DNA from: Epiperipatus broadwayi | Taxonomy: Eukaryota; Onychophora; Udeonychophora; Euonychophora; Peripatidae | Assembly: GCA_028023455.1 (NCBI GenBank) | Contig: JAQFVV010012496.1 | Span: forward strand, 3,969,764 to 4,033,763 | Length of the DNA: 64,000 bases | Direction of reading: 5' to 3' | Shown: piece after piece, positions 47,120-58,200 of the stretch | How the letters are laid out: each line of letters begins with the position of its first letter | Position numbering within the stretch: position 1 is the first letter of the stretch | Translations under genes and position numbers: made by a program | The notes under the pieces: generated by a model | What the model was told of the DNA's origin: nothing | Databases searched by the model: none | What the model saw: only the letters and a program-made list of their open reading frames with translations

Positions 47120-47557
47120 ATCCAATAGGTTAATATATATATATATATATATAATACACTGCAAATATATATTGAAAGCACTGTCAAAAATTATAAATAG
47201 GATAGAAGTATTCATCTTCTTTTAAATAATCTTGTTATGATCAAACATTATAAATGTTAAGAAGATATGGTGAATTATTGTTTATGTTATAAAATGTTAT
47301 TGTTTTTAGCATACTAACATTTTAATAATTATTATGCATGTACTGTTTGTGATTTCAGATTAATTATAATTATTCATAATTTATTATTACCTTTATTTGA
47401 AAGTGAATTATCATTTTATTTATAAATTTGTGGCACTTTCTAATGAAGTGTTATGATAGGAGACATGTTTACATTTTCAGCCTACATATATTAAATTTTA
47501 ACTAGGTTATTATATTTCTGTTATGTTGGAATGACTGACAATATAAACTTGAAATAT

Positions 47558-47905
47558 CAGATAAATCACACCATTTCTACCTTTCTTTTACACTTCACCA
47601 ATATTATTTTTTATATATTAAACTTTATTTTTACAGTTTTGACTGTCCCACAATATCCAAATATATAATCATACAATTAATACATTTTATACACATTTAT
47701 ATACATTATGTGATTATATATTTGGAAATTATAGCTCTGATGATGACTGCAGGACAGTTGAAACTACACATATTGTATAATTATATAATTGGATATTGTA
47801 GCTCTGATGATGACTGCATGATAGTTAAAACTGTAAGAATAAAGTTTGATGTATAAAAAATAGTATCATTGAATTGTAAAAGAAAGATGGAAATGATATA
47901 TATGT
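47558..47905. mobile_element. Family G foldback
   Basis: The left arm (AAACTTTATTTTTACAGTTT, GGATATTGTGGG complement) and right arm (GTAAGAATAAAGTTTGATGT) are complementary. The centre carries two copies of GCTCTGATGATGACTGCA (47731 and 47801), followed by GGACAGTTGAAAC or TGATAGTTAAAAC. The same family is the target of the insertion at 54.04 kb. Confidence 0.7.
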
Positions 47906-48097
47906 AAGTATAGAAAACACTACATAAGGAAAGGAAGAAGACGAAAATTGTAATATCAGAAAAAGCAAGTAGAGCTCAAATATGAATAATAAAAATCACT
48001 GCAATATATTTTTATTGCAATGGCACTCTATTACTATTATGTAATATTCAATTTTATTTATTAGAACAGAGATTGTATGCAATTTAAACATCAGGAA

Positions 48098-48364
48098 TTT
48101 ACTCCCTAAGCACATGCACTGTTGTGTTGTTATAATAGCTCAATGATGTCTTGTTGGGCATGGAGGATATGTTCAAAACAAAGCACAAGATTAGGGACTA
48201 AATTTAGGTTCAAAAGATAAGATGGCTGCTCTTTTATCTTGTGTTTTGGTTTGAGAGTATCCTCAGTCAAAGCCTATCTTGCGCTTGGGTTTGAGAGTAT
48301 CCTCAGTCACTAAGACATCATTGAGCTATTATAATAACACAGCAGCACATGTGCTTAGGATGTT
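48098..48364. repeat. Foldback with internal 44-bp duplication
   Basis: CTAAGCACATGCACTGTTGT, TATAATAGCTCAATGATGTC on the left pairs with GACATCATTGAGCTATTATA, ACACAGCAGCACATGTGCTT on the right. Inside, GGTTTGAGAGTATCCTCAGT occurs twice, 44 bases apart (48249 and 48289). Confidence 0.7.
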
Positions 48365-48799
48365 AATCCTGCTGTTTAAATTCTATCACCATTAGTAAAC
48401 CACTTGGAGATAAATTCCTGGGGGGGGGGGACAAAACAAAGATAGAACAGCACAAAATAAAAATGATAAAAAAAGTTGTAGTAAATATTTATGCAATTAA
48501 GGATTACAATGTGGTTGTAAACACAACTCCATTGGCACAGTTAATGCAAATAGATAATCAATGAGAAAAAAAAGCCTGCAGTGACTGTGCTCCACACTAA
48601 TGTGTGTGTCCAAAGACAAGTAAGATAAAAGAAAATCGAAAGAAAGAAAGCAATACAAAGATGTGGATATAAAAGTTATAATAATTACTGTGAGTAGAGT
48701 GAAAAAGATAATGTGCATTTATCATCATTTTATAGATTAAAATAATTTCAAATTAAAGTAAGTTTCAGTTAAGATGAAGAATGAGATTGTAAAAGACCT

Positions 48800-48969
48800 A
48801 GAAACAGACCACACCTGAGATGGATGGATGAAATAAAAAAGGGTGTTGTATGAGGTGGAGAAGAGAGGTTAGAGATTGGAGAACATGGATTGATCTTGGA
48901 AAAACCATCATCCAGAGTAGATCGATTATGGTTGAAAAGGATGACGACGATGATGAAGCAATAAGTGAT
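48800..48969 (+). mobile_element. RTE C-terminal fragment and tail
   Basis: Translation gives RPHLRWMDEIKKGVV, a stop, then GGEERLEIGEHGLILEKP and VDRLWLKRMTTMMKQ. The W-x-D-x-I motif followed by an Arg/Trp-rich stretch is the end of RTE-like ORF2. It finishes in GATGACGACGATGATGAAG, an RTE-type simple tail. Confidence 0.6.
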
Positions 48970-49255
48970 TGTTCATGGCATGTAAGCAATCTTTCTTTAA
49001 AGTAAATATCTTTTATTTTTTGTTGTTTTATTATTTAAATTCTTTCGACTCATAGCAACGTTTTCAAACATAATACGTTAATTAGAAGAAAAAAAAGTTT
49101 TTATTATTCTTTTGTTTTATTTTAAATTATAACCTAAAATAAAAAGTGAAGCATGCGTACAAAAAAAAAAACCCAGCACATTTTCATTTTATAATATTAA
49201 CTGAAATAACGGCTTATTATATACCTGTATCAATATATGTAGGGAAGATGAACAC

Positions 49256-49313
49256 AGACTTTCACACGACCCAGAGATAGAGTGGAGAGTAGTGGGTCGT
49301 GTGAAAGTCTGTG
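49256..49313. repeat. Family A terminal hairpin
   Basis: AGACTTTCACACGACCCA pairs with TGGGTCGTGTGAAAGTCT. It matches the outer ends of the A copies at 53.4 and 59.2 kb, with the middle deleted. Confidence 0.7.
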
Positions 49314-49339
49314 CTCATATATTCTATAATATTATATTT

Positions 49340-50810
49340 GTAAAGATTAACTTTGAGCAGGTAAATATATTTAATTTTTTTTAAAAAATAAACATGGATT
49401 AATAGTCGTATTATAGATTTTTTTCATTGATACATACATACAAGCATACTGTTTGACAAGTATGGAAGAAATAATACAAATAAAAAATTATAGGGCATAT
49501 GGGCCAATATATAATTAGATGGTTAGTAGGTCAAAAGATTGTGTCCTATTTGAGCATCAGAAGTAAAAGGGTGAGTTTTTAGTCAGCAACCTTTAGCTCC
49601 CGAGGCCATCAGATGACCATTGAGCTAAAGTACCCAGAGTATAAAATAACAAATAAATGACATACATAACTCTCAAAACCATAAGTTAGTCATATAATAA
49701 GTTGGAAACATATTAACGAGAAAATACAGTAGATTTCTAATGAGGCATGAACTAATAAAAACCTGTAATGATATTCTGGGATATACATGACCACTTCACC
49801 ATTTGCTTAGATCTATAAAAATGATTTTGAAGATTTCAAGAAAATATTTACAGAAACCATACAATAAAGTCTCACATGAGTAATTTGGTGAAAGTTTTAA
49901 AAATTCTAATTCCCCATGAAAGCATTTAGATTTTCCGATAGATAATGATAAAGACATGATATATATATATATAGATGGAGCATGACTTTATAAATTAGCC
50001 ATTAAGAAAAAACAAACTATAAAATTTTAAATTGGAAAAGTTGAACCATTAGTATATAAATAATGAATACCAATATGAACAAGTATCTTAAATAGTCAAA
50101 ATAAGAGTCATAGATCACATGACCCAATTCTCTTAAGCTTGCAAGTTATACACAATGAGGATTGCAAATTCCTCAACAAGCTTTGTAATAAATGCTTAGC
50201 CAGAGAAAGCATTTAAAATATCTCTGTCAGGAATCTCCCCCAAACCTCTGACCATGGTTTTGTGCTTTGGCACTCCTCAGAAAAGTGCCAGGGTAGGTTC
50301 AGACACTAGATCTAAAAATACCAACCCATGACTGTAATAAAGTAATTTAGAAAACAATAATGTGAAATTCTTGTATAATAGTAGATATTATCCTTGTAGT
50401 GTTAGGTATTCAATACACCCTTGAAGATTATTGATGATTAAACCTGTTTTATTTTTTAAAATGTCTTGGTATCATCATTGTTAGCATACAAATCTTTGTC
50501 TTAAAATAATTAAACGATTCATTACTTAGAAGACCATATAATATTCAAGCATCAGAAGTAACATATTGGGCTTCAATCTAAGAACCAATAATTCTCACGT
50601 GTCACTTTAGGACATTCTATATCCCAAAAGCTTTGTAATGTATTGTAATTGAAATTTAACAAAAAGTGAAAGGAATTTGATTTTGCTTTAACATATCTTT
50701 CATTTCTGAGTTACAATGGGATGCCATTTTTCCTCTCCAATGATTTGTATATTCATTATTTTCTTACAGTGAATGCATTAATTTATTCAGTTATACTTAT
50801 ATACTGGACT
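49340..50810. other. No recognisable gene
   Basis: AT-rich, with a short TA tract near 49960. 49555-49640 has GGTGAGTTTTTAGTCAGCAA-type G+C-richer sequence that may be an old tRNA-related repeat, but the boxes are not clear. Confidence 0.4.
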
Positions 50811-50811
50811 A

Positions 50812-52290
50812 TTTCCATCATTTAATATAAGTATTGAATGTCTTTAGAACAATTTAACTTTATTTAAATATTCCAAATCATTTAATATAAGTATTGAATG
50901 TCTTTAGAACAATTTAACTTTATTTAAATATTCCAAATATATTCTACTGTTAGTAATTACACACATGTTAGTATATACACAATGTTTCAAGAGTTATTAT
51001 TCTCCACTCTTCTTCAGGTGTTGCTGACCTGCATGGGAATCGAATATGGATCCATAGATTCTTGAATATTGAATTTTAAGGTAACACTATAACCAACTGA
51101 GCGATCCTGCCAAAGGCAACAGTCAGTAGAAAGATACAAAGAAGAAAATTTAAAGAAGCTGCTCACATCCACAATGGCAAACAATTCCATAAATCAACCG
51201 AGTATGACTATACATAATGTATGGAAACCACTAAGCAACTTTGCTCTTAGGAAAAAATGGAGAAGTCAGGGGGAATTTCATAGATAAGTACATGAAATTT
51301 CTAGTGACTTTTGCCTTTGGCAGGTTGTCTCAGTTTGTTAGAGTGTTACCTTAAAAATTCAATATTCAAAATCTAAGGATCTAAGTTCGATTCCCATGCT
51401 AATACTGTCATTGGTCAGGTCAGTAATGCCTGAAGAAGAGAGAGTAATATCTCTCAAAAGGGTTGTACATGTACTAACCTGTTTGATGTGCTGCCATTAT
51501 TAACAGTTGAAAGTATTTGGAATATTTAAATAATAGTTAAGTTTTTCTAAAGACATTCAATGCTTATATTAGATGATGGAAATAGTCCAATATATAAATA
51601 CAACTAAAATACCAACATCATAAACCTTCAGAAAACCAATCTATTCAATCTATTTTTTTTCTGAATACACAAGATCTTTATAACAAATGATTATTTTATT
51701 CTTTCAATCTATATTGCCTGAAGAAGAGAGAGTAATATCTCTCAAAAGGTTGTACATGTACTAACCTGTTTGATGTGCTGCCATTATTAACAGTTGAAAG
51801 TATTTGGAATATTTAAATAAAAGTTAAGTTTTTCTAAAGACATTCAATGCTTATATTAGATGATGGAAATAGTCCAATATATAAATACAACTAAAATACC
51901 AACATCATAAACCTTCAGAAAACCAATCTATTCAATCTATTTTTTTTCTGAATACACAAGATCTTTATAACAAATGATTATTTTATTCTTTCAATCTATA
52001 TTGCCTGAAGAAGAGAGAGTAATATCTCTCAAAAGGTTGTACATGTACTAACCTGTTTGATGTGCTGCCATTATTAACAGTTGAAAGTATTTGGAATATT
52101 TAAATAAAAGTTAAGTTTTTCTAAAGACATTCAATGCTTATATTAGATGATGGAAATAGTCCAATATATAAATACAACTAAAATACCAACATCATAAATC
52201 TTCAGAAAAAACAATCTATTTTTTTTCTGAATACACAAGATCTTTATAACAAATGATTATTTTATTCTTTCAATCCATATTGTCAAATAC
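50812..52290. mobile_element. Family D inverted pair and 288-bp triplication
   Basis: A minus-strand D copy (50812-51115; tRNA-like head AACCAACTGAGCGATCCTGC) faces a plus-strand one from 51308 (GGCAGGTTGTCTCAGTTTGT, AAGTTCGATTCCCATGC). The body of the second, starting GCCTGAAGAAGAGAGAGTAA, is repeated at 51428, 51716 and 52003, a period of 287-288 bp. The units are almost identical, so the triplication is recent. No protein frame. Confidence 0.8.
50820..50939. repeat. 60-bp tandem duplication
   Basis: The unit CATTTAATATAAGTATTGAA, TGTCTTTAGAACAATTTAAC, TTTATTTAAATATTCCAAAT occurs twice without a difference. It is also the tail of family D in inverse orientation (compare 51530-51580). Confidence 0.9.
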
Positions 52291-52750
52291 ATGTCTCACT
52301 AAATGCAGAGTTACTGAAGATTAAGGAATCCTTATATGTTAGATATAAAGTTTGTAATGGCAGAATACGATGCCTTTCTCCCGTGGGTGGAGAAGGTGTT
52401 TGCAATGGCAAAATGCCTTATAAAATATTCACAACTACCTGTTTTTATTTAGTATTGTAATGTATTTATTAATTTTTGTGCACAAATTTATACTTTTCTA
52501 TTTATCAAAAATCTGCCATTGTATCCCCTTCCCTCTCAATGGAAGACGGCATAGCATTGTGCCATTGCAAATATGGGCAGCAGGTGTAATATGTAAATAC
52601 CAAAAAATGTACAAAATGTTTGGCCTTAATGAATAAAGTTTAATTAAGTAAAATTTGAGATCAAATAATGTAATGAATTAAATTTATCGTAACTGAGGCT
52701 ATATTACTTCTATGATTACAATGTTTATTCTCTAATAGTAAAAAAAATAT
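52291..52750. other. No recognisable gene
   Basis: AT-rich, with a short inverted similarity around GGCATCGTATTCTGCC / GGCAGAATACGATGCC-like words near 52360 and 52550. Nothing coding. Confidence 0.4.
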
Positions 52751-52751
52751 A

Positions 52752-52832
52752 ATGGTATAGTGGTTAGCACTTCCACTTGCCACCCCACTATCCAAAGTTT
52801 GAATCTGGACCAATAAGGCGTGTGATTTTCTT
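52752..52832 (+). repeat. tRNA-like sequence, probably a SINE head
   Basis: ATGGTATAGTGGTTAGCACT is A-box-like and AAAGTTTGAATCTGGACC is B-box-like, 35 bases apart. The anticodon arm is not well formed (CCACTTGCCACCCCAC), so a working tRNA is unlikely. Confidence 0.45.
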
Positions 52833-53059
52833 TTAAATAAATGATCTATAGCCGACTTAGCCAACCACCCAATAATGGTCAGTAAATGAGTATCTAACTG
52901 TTTTTAGATAGAGAGTAAAAATTCTAGGATTAATCTGAATTGGTCAGACAATGATTTTACATGCTGATTGCAAAAATGAAAATATAATGATTTCTTATTT
53001 ATGGAGAGATAAGTCTATAGTTACATCTTTTTTTTAAACAAGTTAAAAAAATTTAACTA

Positions 53060-53465
53060 ATAGATGTCTGCCCATTCCTCGTATATGTATTAAATGGATT
53101 ATATCCTGTACATGAGGAAGATCAGATTGACTTTAGGTCAACATGGGTGTGACGAGAATCTTGGCCTCAGGGTAGCCTTTGAGCGATCCATCATCAGATT
53201 TTCAATTGGATGGACGCTTGAAGAGTTGGAGTGTGGAGTAGATTGAAGCCTGTCCATTAAACTATGAAGATTGGCTACCTTAATATATATCTGAGCACTT
53301 ATTGCATATATGAGTAGAGATGATAATCTGGACCAACTGATGATTGCTGGTTTAGCATGAAATACGGATATGGTGATTATTTATCTTTTCAACATATATG
53401 TATCAGTGTTATGAGGTAGAGTGGAGAGTGGTGGATCATGTGAAAGTCTGTGCTCATATACCCTA
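53060..53465 (+). mobile_element. Family A hammerhead element
   Basis: It runs from the ATGTCTGCCCATTCCTCGTA end through GATGGATCGCTCAAAGGC-type sequence (read on the minus strand) and CTGAGCACTTATTGCATATA, then the hammerhead, and ends GGTAGAGTGGAGAGTGGTGG, GTGAAAGTCTGTGCTCATAT. The 59.15-59.58 kb copy is the same element in the opposite orientation. Confidence 0.75.
53332..53375 (+). ncRNA. Hammerhead ribozyme, family A
   Basis: ACCAA, CTGATGA, stem II TTGC/GCAT with loop TGGTTTA (T-T at the base, three pairs above), GAAA, ATACGGAT, A17, then TGGTG. One T of the TTGGT partner is missing, so stem I pairs only with a bulge. Confidence 0.6.
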
Positions 53466-53954
53466 TATATTAATAGAATAACGTAACTTTACTATGAATA
53501 ATTACTAGTTAAAGTTTTTAACAACCTGTTCTATGATTTGTTACAACATCTCATATTTACATATAAAAAAAATTGTCAGCTGGGTTTAGAAATGAGATAT
53601 GTAAAGGGTAGATTTTAAAGTGAGTAATTAGTAACATAAAAGTTATTAGTTAATTAAAATGAGAAATAAAAATTCTAAATATAAAAAATGTTAGAGTAAA
53701 TTTAAAATGTTTTCATTTAAAAAAGATTATAAGTAAAAAAGATAGTAATAAAAATAATATGAATTAAATAGTAGAATATTAGAAGTTAAAGTTTTTAAAA
53801 CTATTATAAAAATTATAATAAATAAGTATAAAATAGTTCAAAAATAAAATAAATAAATGTGGAAATTAAAATTAGTTAAAAGTAAAATAAATAAAATGGA
53901 ATAAAATGACATAATTATTATATAATGGTCAGGTTAAGATGTATGCTGATTATG

Positions 53955-54042
53955 TATATATATGTATATATGTATAAAATGTATTAATTGTATGATTATA
54001 TATTAGGACATTGTAGCTCTGATGATGACTGCAAGACAGTCG
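53955..54042 (+). mobile_element. Family G element, left part, host of the nested insertion
   Basis: TATATTAGGACATTGTAGCT, CTGATGATGACTGCAAGACA. It resumes at 55267 with AAACTGTAAAAATAAAGTTT. Without the insertion the two parts match the right arm of the 47.6-kb element. Confidence 0.75.
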
Positions 54043-54405
54043 GGTACTGTGGTATTAGAGCTGCGACATGAAGAATTATAATCGTTTAATCATTAAATTA
54101 ATTAGGTTATTAAATCAAAAACATGTTTTAAAATCTACATTAAAAAAAACAATTTAACAAAAACAAATACGAAAAGCATTAATGTGAAGAATAGGTAAAA
54201 TGCGTGTTTAAATCAAATTGAGTGTGTGTTTGCACGTGCATATTCTGCATAATCTATTTTAATACATTGTACAGGCTTGCATCTGCATTTATATATGTAA
54301 TATATGTGGGATTCGAACTCAGACTTTTACACGACCTACAACTCTCAGTCCCTTCTTATATTGCTGACTCACCTGATCACACACATGTTGAAAAGATAAA
54401 TAATC

Positions 54406-54450
54406 ACTAATATAGCGTATTTCCTGCTAAACCAGCACTCATCAGTTGGT
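54406..54450 (-). ncRNA. Hammerhead ribozyme, family A (left arm)
   Basis: ACCAA, CTGATGA, stem II GTGC/GCAG (three pairs, with G-G at the base), loop TGGTTTA, GAAA, then TACGCTATA and TTAGT. Stem I keeps 4 of 5 pairs, and stem III has an extra C. The core is complete but the motif is somewhat decayed. Confidence 0.55.
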
Positions 54451-54521
54451 TCAGATTACCATCTCCACACGTATATACAATTAGTACTCAGCTTTATATT
54501 AAGATAACCAATCTTCATACT

Positions 54522-54563
54522 TTAATGAGTGCTGGTTTAGCACGAAATGCGTATATTGGTGAT
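54522..54563 (+). ncRNA. Decayed hammerhead, family A (right arm)
   Basis: GTGC/GCAC, GAAA, then ATGCGTAT, A, TTGG are intact. The 5' part is lost: TTTAATGA replaces the ACCAA-CTGATGA segment at the centre of the palindrome. Confidence 0.6.
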
Positions 54564-54717
54564 TATTTATCTTTTCAACATATGTGTTATCAGGTGAGTT
54601 AGCAATATAAGATGGCACTGAGAGTTGTTGGTAGTGTGAAAGTCTGAGTTCGAATCCCGCATATATTACATATATAAATACAGGTGTAAGCCTGTACAAT
54701 GTATTAAAATAGATTAT

Positions 54718-55038
54718 AATAATAATAAAAAGTCAGATGTCACATGACTTATATATAGCTTGCACTTACAAATATGTAAACTTAAGAGCATGCTAACGCT
54801 CTAAACAAGCTTTTTTTTTATTATGATAAATGCTACTACAAGAAAAGGCATTCAAATCATCTTTATCTTAGATTGTCCCCATCCCCAGACCGGTTTTGAC
54901 CTATGGGTCTCTTCAGTGAGAAGTTGAAATGGAGACAATCTAAGATAAAGATGATTTGAATACCTTCTCTTGTGGTAGCATTTATCATAATAATAATAAA
55001 AAAAAGCTTGTTGAGAGCGTTAGCACGCTCTTAAGTTT
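54718..55038. mobile_element. Family H foldback hammerhead element with 12-bp TSD
   Basis: AAAATAGATTAT lies on both sides (54706-54717 and 55039-55050). The arms AAACTTAAGAGCATGCTAAC, TTTATTATGATAAATGCTAC, ATCTTTATCTTAGATTGTCC and their complements surround a 45-base centre holding a hammerhead. Outside the left arm are about 60 extra bases (AAGTCAGATGTCACATGACT). This layout, arms plus an unpaired side tail, is like family B. Confidence 0.8.
54882..54922 (-). ncRNA. Type I hammerhead ribozyme, family H (G12A)
   Basis: Minus strand: stem I TTCTCA with TGGGGA (6 pairs, two wobble), core CTGAAGA, stem II GACC/GGTC (four Watson-Crick pairs with canonical G10.1-C11.1), loop CATA, then AAAA where GAAA is expected, stem III ACCGGT, C17. 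All positions fit except G12, which is A here. That change is expected to abolish or strongly reduce cleavage. Confidence 0.65.
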
Positions 55039-55266
55039 AAAATAGATTATGCAGAATATACACGTGCAAACACACACTCAATTTGATTTAAACACGCATT
55101 TTAACTATTCTTCACATTAATGCTTTTCATATTTTTTTTTGTTAAATTGTTTTTTTTTAAATGTAGATTTTAAAATATGCTTTTGATTTAATAACCTAAT
55201 TAATTTAATGATTAAACGATTATAATTCTTCATGTCGCAGCTCTAATACCACAGTACCGACAGTCG

Positions 55267-55350
55267 AAACTGTAAAAATAAAGTTTGATAAAAATAGTAT
55301 TGTTGAAGTGTATAAGAAAGGTGTAAATGGTATGATATGTTAAATATATC
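55267..55350 (+). mobile_element. Family G element, right part
   Basis: AAACTGTAAAAATAAAGTTT, ATAGTATTGTTGAAGTGTAT, AAGAAAGGTGTAAATGG, matching 47.82-47.90 kb. Confidence 0.7.
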
Positions 55351-55389
55351 ATAAATGTTAATGTGCTCTTTTATTAGAGATGTAGGACA

Positions 55390-55760
55390 TTAGAAAATGC
55401 ATATGGTTTCATTGTTCGGAAGTTCATAAGATGTTTGAGTCATTGTTCGGAAGTTCATAAGATGTTTGAGCACCAGATCTATAAATGCCAGGATCTATCC
55501 TGGGAGCTTGTGATCCCAAGTCAGCTGCTCTTCCAATTGTATGGTTTGGCATAGTTGATAGAGCATCTGTCTTGAGATCGGAAGACCCCAGGGTCAATTC
55601 TGGTACTCACAGTTATGGTACTTGAACTGTCTAAACTCTCAAGAAATAAATCCCCACTTTTACCCTAAATGGTATGGTGTAAATGGTAGAGCATTCAATT
55701 TGGGATTAGAAGATTCAAGGATTGATTCTAGCACTCCCAGTTCTGGTGCTTGAACTTCTT
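55390..55760 (+). mobile_element. Family F tRNA-derived SINE, tandem heads
   Basis: GGCATAGTTGATAGAGCATC, GAAGACCCCAGGGTCAATTC and later GGTGTAAATGGTAGAGCATT, AAGGATTGATTCTAGCAC are two tRNA-like heads. Upstream, TCATTGTTCGGAAGTTCATA is duplicated in tandem (55409 and 55439). It is inverted relative to the 22.2-kb pair. Confidence 0.55.
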
Positions 55761-55779
55761 ATGAACTCTGGACCAATCA

Positions 55780-57000
55780 AACTATAAGCAATTTTATAGG
55801 ACATTCTAATTAGATGCCATACAGATGGTTCTGGTGATTTTATGAATGGCCTTTCTTTATACTATAATAGCCTATTATTTGTCTGGGTTTCAAGCTTTTT
55901 AAAAACGTCTTGATGGTCTGAGTGTGAGATCCTGTTGTGGAGTGCATGAAATTATAACGATGGTTAACTGTCAGATGATTAGAGCCTACCGCCTCAAGAT
56001 CAGTGGTCTTATAACCCTCCCAACAGTCTTAGTAGATGGTAGATCCAGACTTTATTTTGGAAAAGGTTTGGTCAACTGTTGGTTCATTGGCCCAGTGTGT
56101 TCAGGAGAAATACAGTTATGAATTCTAGTAGTATGTGGTTAATAAATTTATTTATTCAAAGAATCTGTGTTTTCTTTGTGATTATTTTGTGTAAGTCAAT
56201 TAATGGCCAGAGTGTCAGTGTTGAAGGTAGGGGGTTGAGCAAAGTCAGCCGGCGTTTGTTTGACTGTTTTTAATTATTTTAAATCAAACAGAACACTTTT
56301 TTTGAAAAGATACTGGTTGTAGTTGTGATTATTTTGTGTAAGTCAATTAATACCCATACAGATAAATTAAATGCTCAGTGTTCAAAGAAGTGTCACTTTC
56401 TCTATTGATAATGAAAGCCACACTGTTTTACAATTACATTTTTTATTCTTATAGTCTCTCCAAACCATATGTTCTAATTAATAATAGTCAAATACCCATT
56501 TGCTGATCAGTATCAGATGGTTAACTGGATTGGCTATAGACCTGCCACCTAACAAAAAAATTTTAAAACTGCTTATGGCCTGTAAAACTTTTCAAGATTC
56601 TCATCATATCAAGACTTGGTTCTCAGTTCATTGGCAAAGTGAATAGATATATTTATCATTACCTTGTGAGATATTCAATGAACATTCCATTATTATAATA
56701 GTGCAGTTTATTCATTTCAATATCAGGCCATCTTTGGACATCAATTACATTTTTCTAATCACTTCCATAAATAAAACCAATTTCAATCTTATTCTTGCTT
56801 CAGAGAAGTTGGCCTAGGATAAATACAAAATGACATCACCTAACATACCTTGAGATCAACAATAGAGATTTTATTATATCACCTCAAATTCTAGTCATTT
56901 GAATTTAAGAATGATTTTTTAATCAGATTAAATTTTAAGTCTTCTGAGATAAAATGATCATTCACACAACTAGATATAATTATAAATTTATTTAAACGCA
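55780..57000. other. No recognisable gene
   Basis: Two overlapping frames at 55924-56121 and 56079-56273 have mixed composition but no motif. TGTGATTATTTTGTGTAAGT, CAATTAAT occurs twice (56177 and 56325). Possibly an old, diverged repeat. Confidence 0.4.
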
Positions 57001-57002
57001 CA

Positions 57003-57315
57003 TTGATTGCGTACGTAATATTTACTAAGGCTGTAGCCTCAAGAATGTGCATGTAAAAATGCAATAGTAATGACTTCTACAGGTCTTAACCATAAGCTTA
57101 CACTTTGGAAGAAAAGAGGGGAACCTCTTTACTTCAACCTACTTTCTATATAAATAAGTGAAGCTGAAGCGGTTAGATCTGAGAGCGTGAAGCTATTCAA
57201 TACTTCACTGATTTTTTTTCCAAAACGTAAGCTTGTTGTTAAGACCTGAAGAAGTCCTTACTATCACATTTTAACACGCACATTCTTGAGGTTACAGCCT
57301 TAGTAAACATTACAA
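57003..57315. repeat. Family C foldback
   Basis: Left arm CGTAATATTTACTAAGGCTG, ATGACTTCTACAGGTCTTAA, CCATAAGCTTACACTTTGGA; right arm the complement, ending GGTTACAGCCTTAGTAAACA. The arms surround about 90 bases of G+C-richer centre. It is the only copy here with both outer arms well apart. Confidence 0.75.
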
Positions 57316-57702
57316 CTAGATATAATATATTGGGATGTGCTACGGAAAGACAAAATTATAAGACTATGTGCTAAGTCAGAACCTTGTCTTATGAATTACT
57401 TAATACAAAATACATGATGCTCCCTTTCCCAGGATTCTGAATTAAGCTCATTTAGAATATTTTTTTTTGTTATTTATATTACTGCATTATTTTGTTTACC
57501 ATCTGGTGCATTAGATATACATTTCTATATGACCAATACCTATATAGCAATCCAGATACTTTTTATATAAATAGGCTGAAGATAATTAAAAATTTTGATT
57601 AAAAATTACTTAGTCTCTGATAACATAATCAGACTTGAGATAGAATTATTCCATAAATGGGTCTCTTTTCTATTTTGTCAATTTACTCTCTTTTTATTCA
57701 AA

Positions 57703-58200
57703 CAGGCAAAACTCTCCATACAGTAGTGCCACCCTATGCCAACCAGAGTAATCAATGGATGCCAGAAGGATTGTGCATAAAATCCCCATCTAGTGCCTAT
57801 TCTCCAATATCACCAGACTGGTTTCTGGCTTGTGGCATTCATCAGTGAGGATACTTGGATCTGAGAGCACTGCACCTAGATCTTAGGATCTAATGCAACC
57901 TTCCAGCAACCACATTTTATCTCTACTTAACTACAAAACTATGAATCTTTAATTGAAAACACAATAATATTTTCAATCCAAGCTCATTTGCTTATATAGT
58001 CATATAAGTCTGAACTCAATTCAGTACCTACACATTTTAGTCTGGAGATATTGGATGAGTAGGCACTAGATGGAGATTTTATGCACAAGCCCTCTGGCAT
58101 CCATTGATTACTCTAGCTTGCTGTGTGTGGCAATATGTATAGTGAGTTTTGTCTGTTTTAAAACAGTTATACACAAGCATAAGAAATGGTGATCATGTGA
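57703..58200. mobile_element. Family B hammerhead element, longest copy
   Basis: AAACAGGCAAAACTCTCCAT, AGTAATCAATGGATGCCAGA, hammerhead, then TGAGAGCACTGCACCTAGAT and the inverted arm from 58060, closing GTTTTGTCTGTTTTAAAACA with the tail AGTTATACACAAGCATAAGA, TGGTGATCATGTGATG. It keeps the unique middle part also seen in the 33.45-kb copy. I see no clear duplication. Confidence 0.75.
57810..57851 (-). ncRNA. Type I hammerhead ribozyme, family B
   Basis: Minus strand: TCCTCA with TGGTGA (5 of 6 pairs, one wobble), core CTGATGA, stem II TGC/GCC (two pairs, loop CACAA), GAAA, ACCAGT (one change from ACTAGT), C17. Core complete, stems weakened. Confidence 0.6.

Larger units (their letters stand above)
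54043..55258. mobile_element. Palindromic family A element with 8-bp TSD
   Basis: Starts GGTACTGTGGTATTAGAGCT and ends with the exact complement. GACAGTCG lies at 54035-54042 and 55259-55266. The arms are inverted repeats of more than 200 bp (ATAATCGTTTAATCATTAAA on both). They continue inward into family A arms (TACATTGTACAGGCTTGC), so the original element was one 880-bp head-to-head palindrome carrying two hammerhead regions. A later family H insertion at 54718-55038 interrupts the right arm. Confidence 0.8.
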
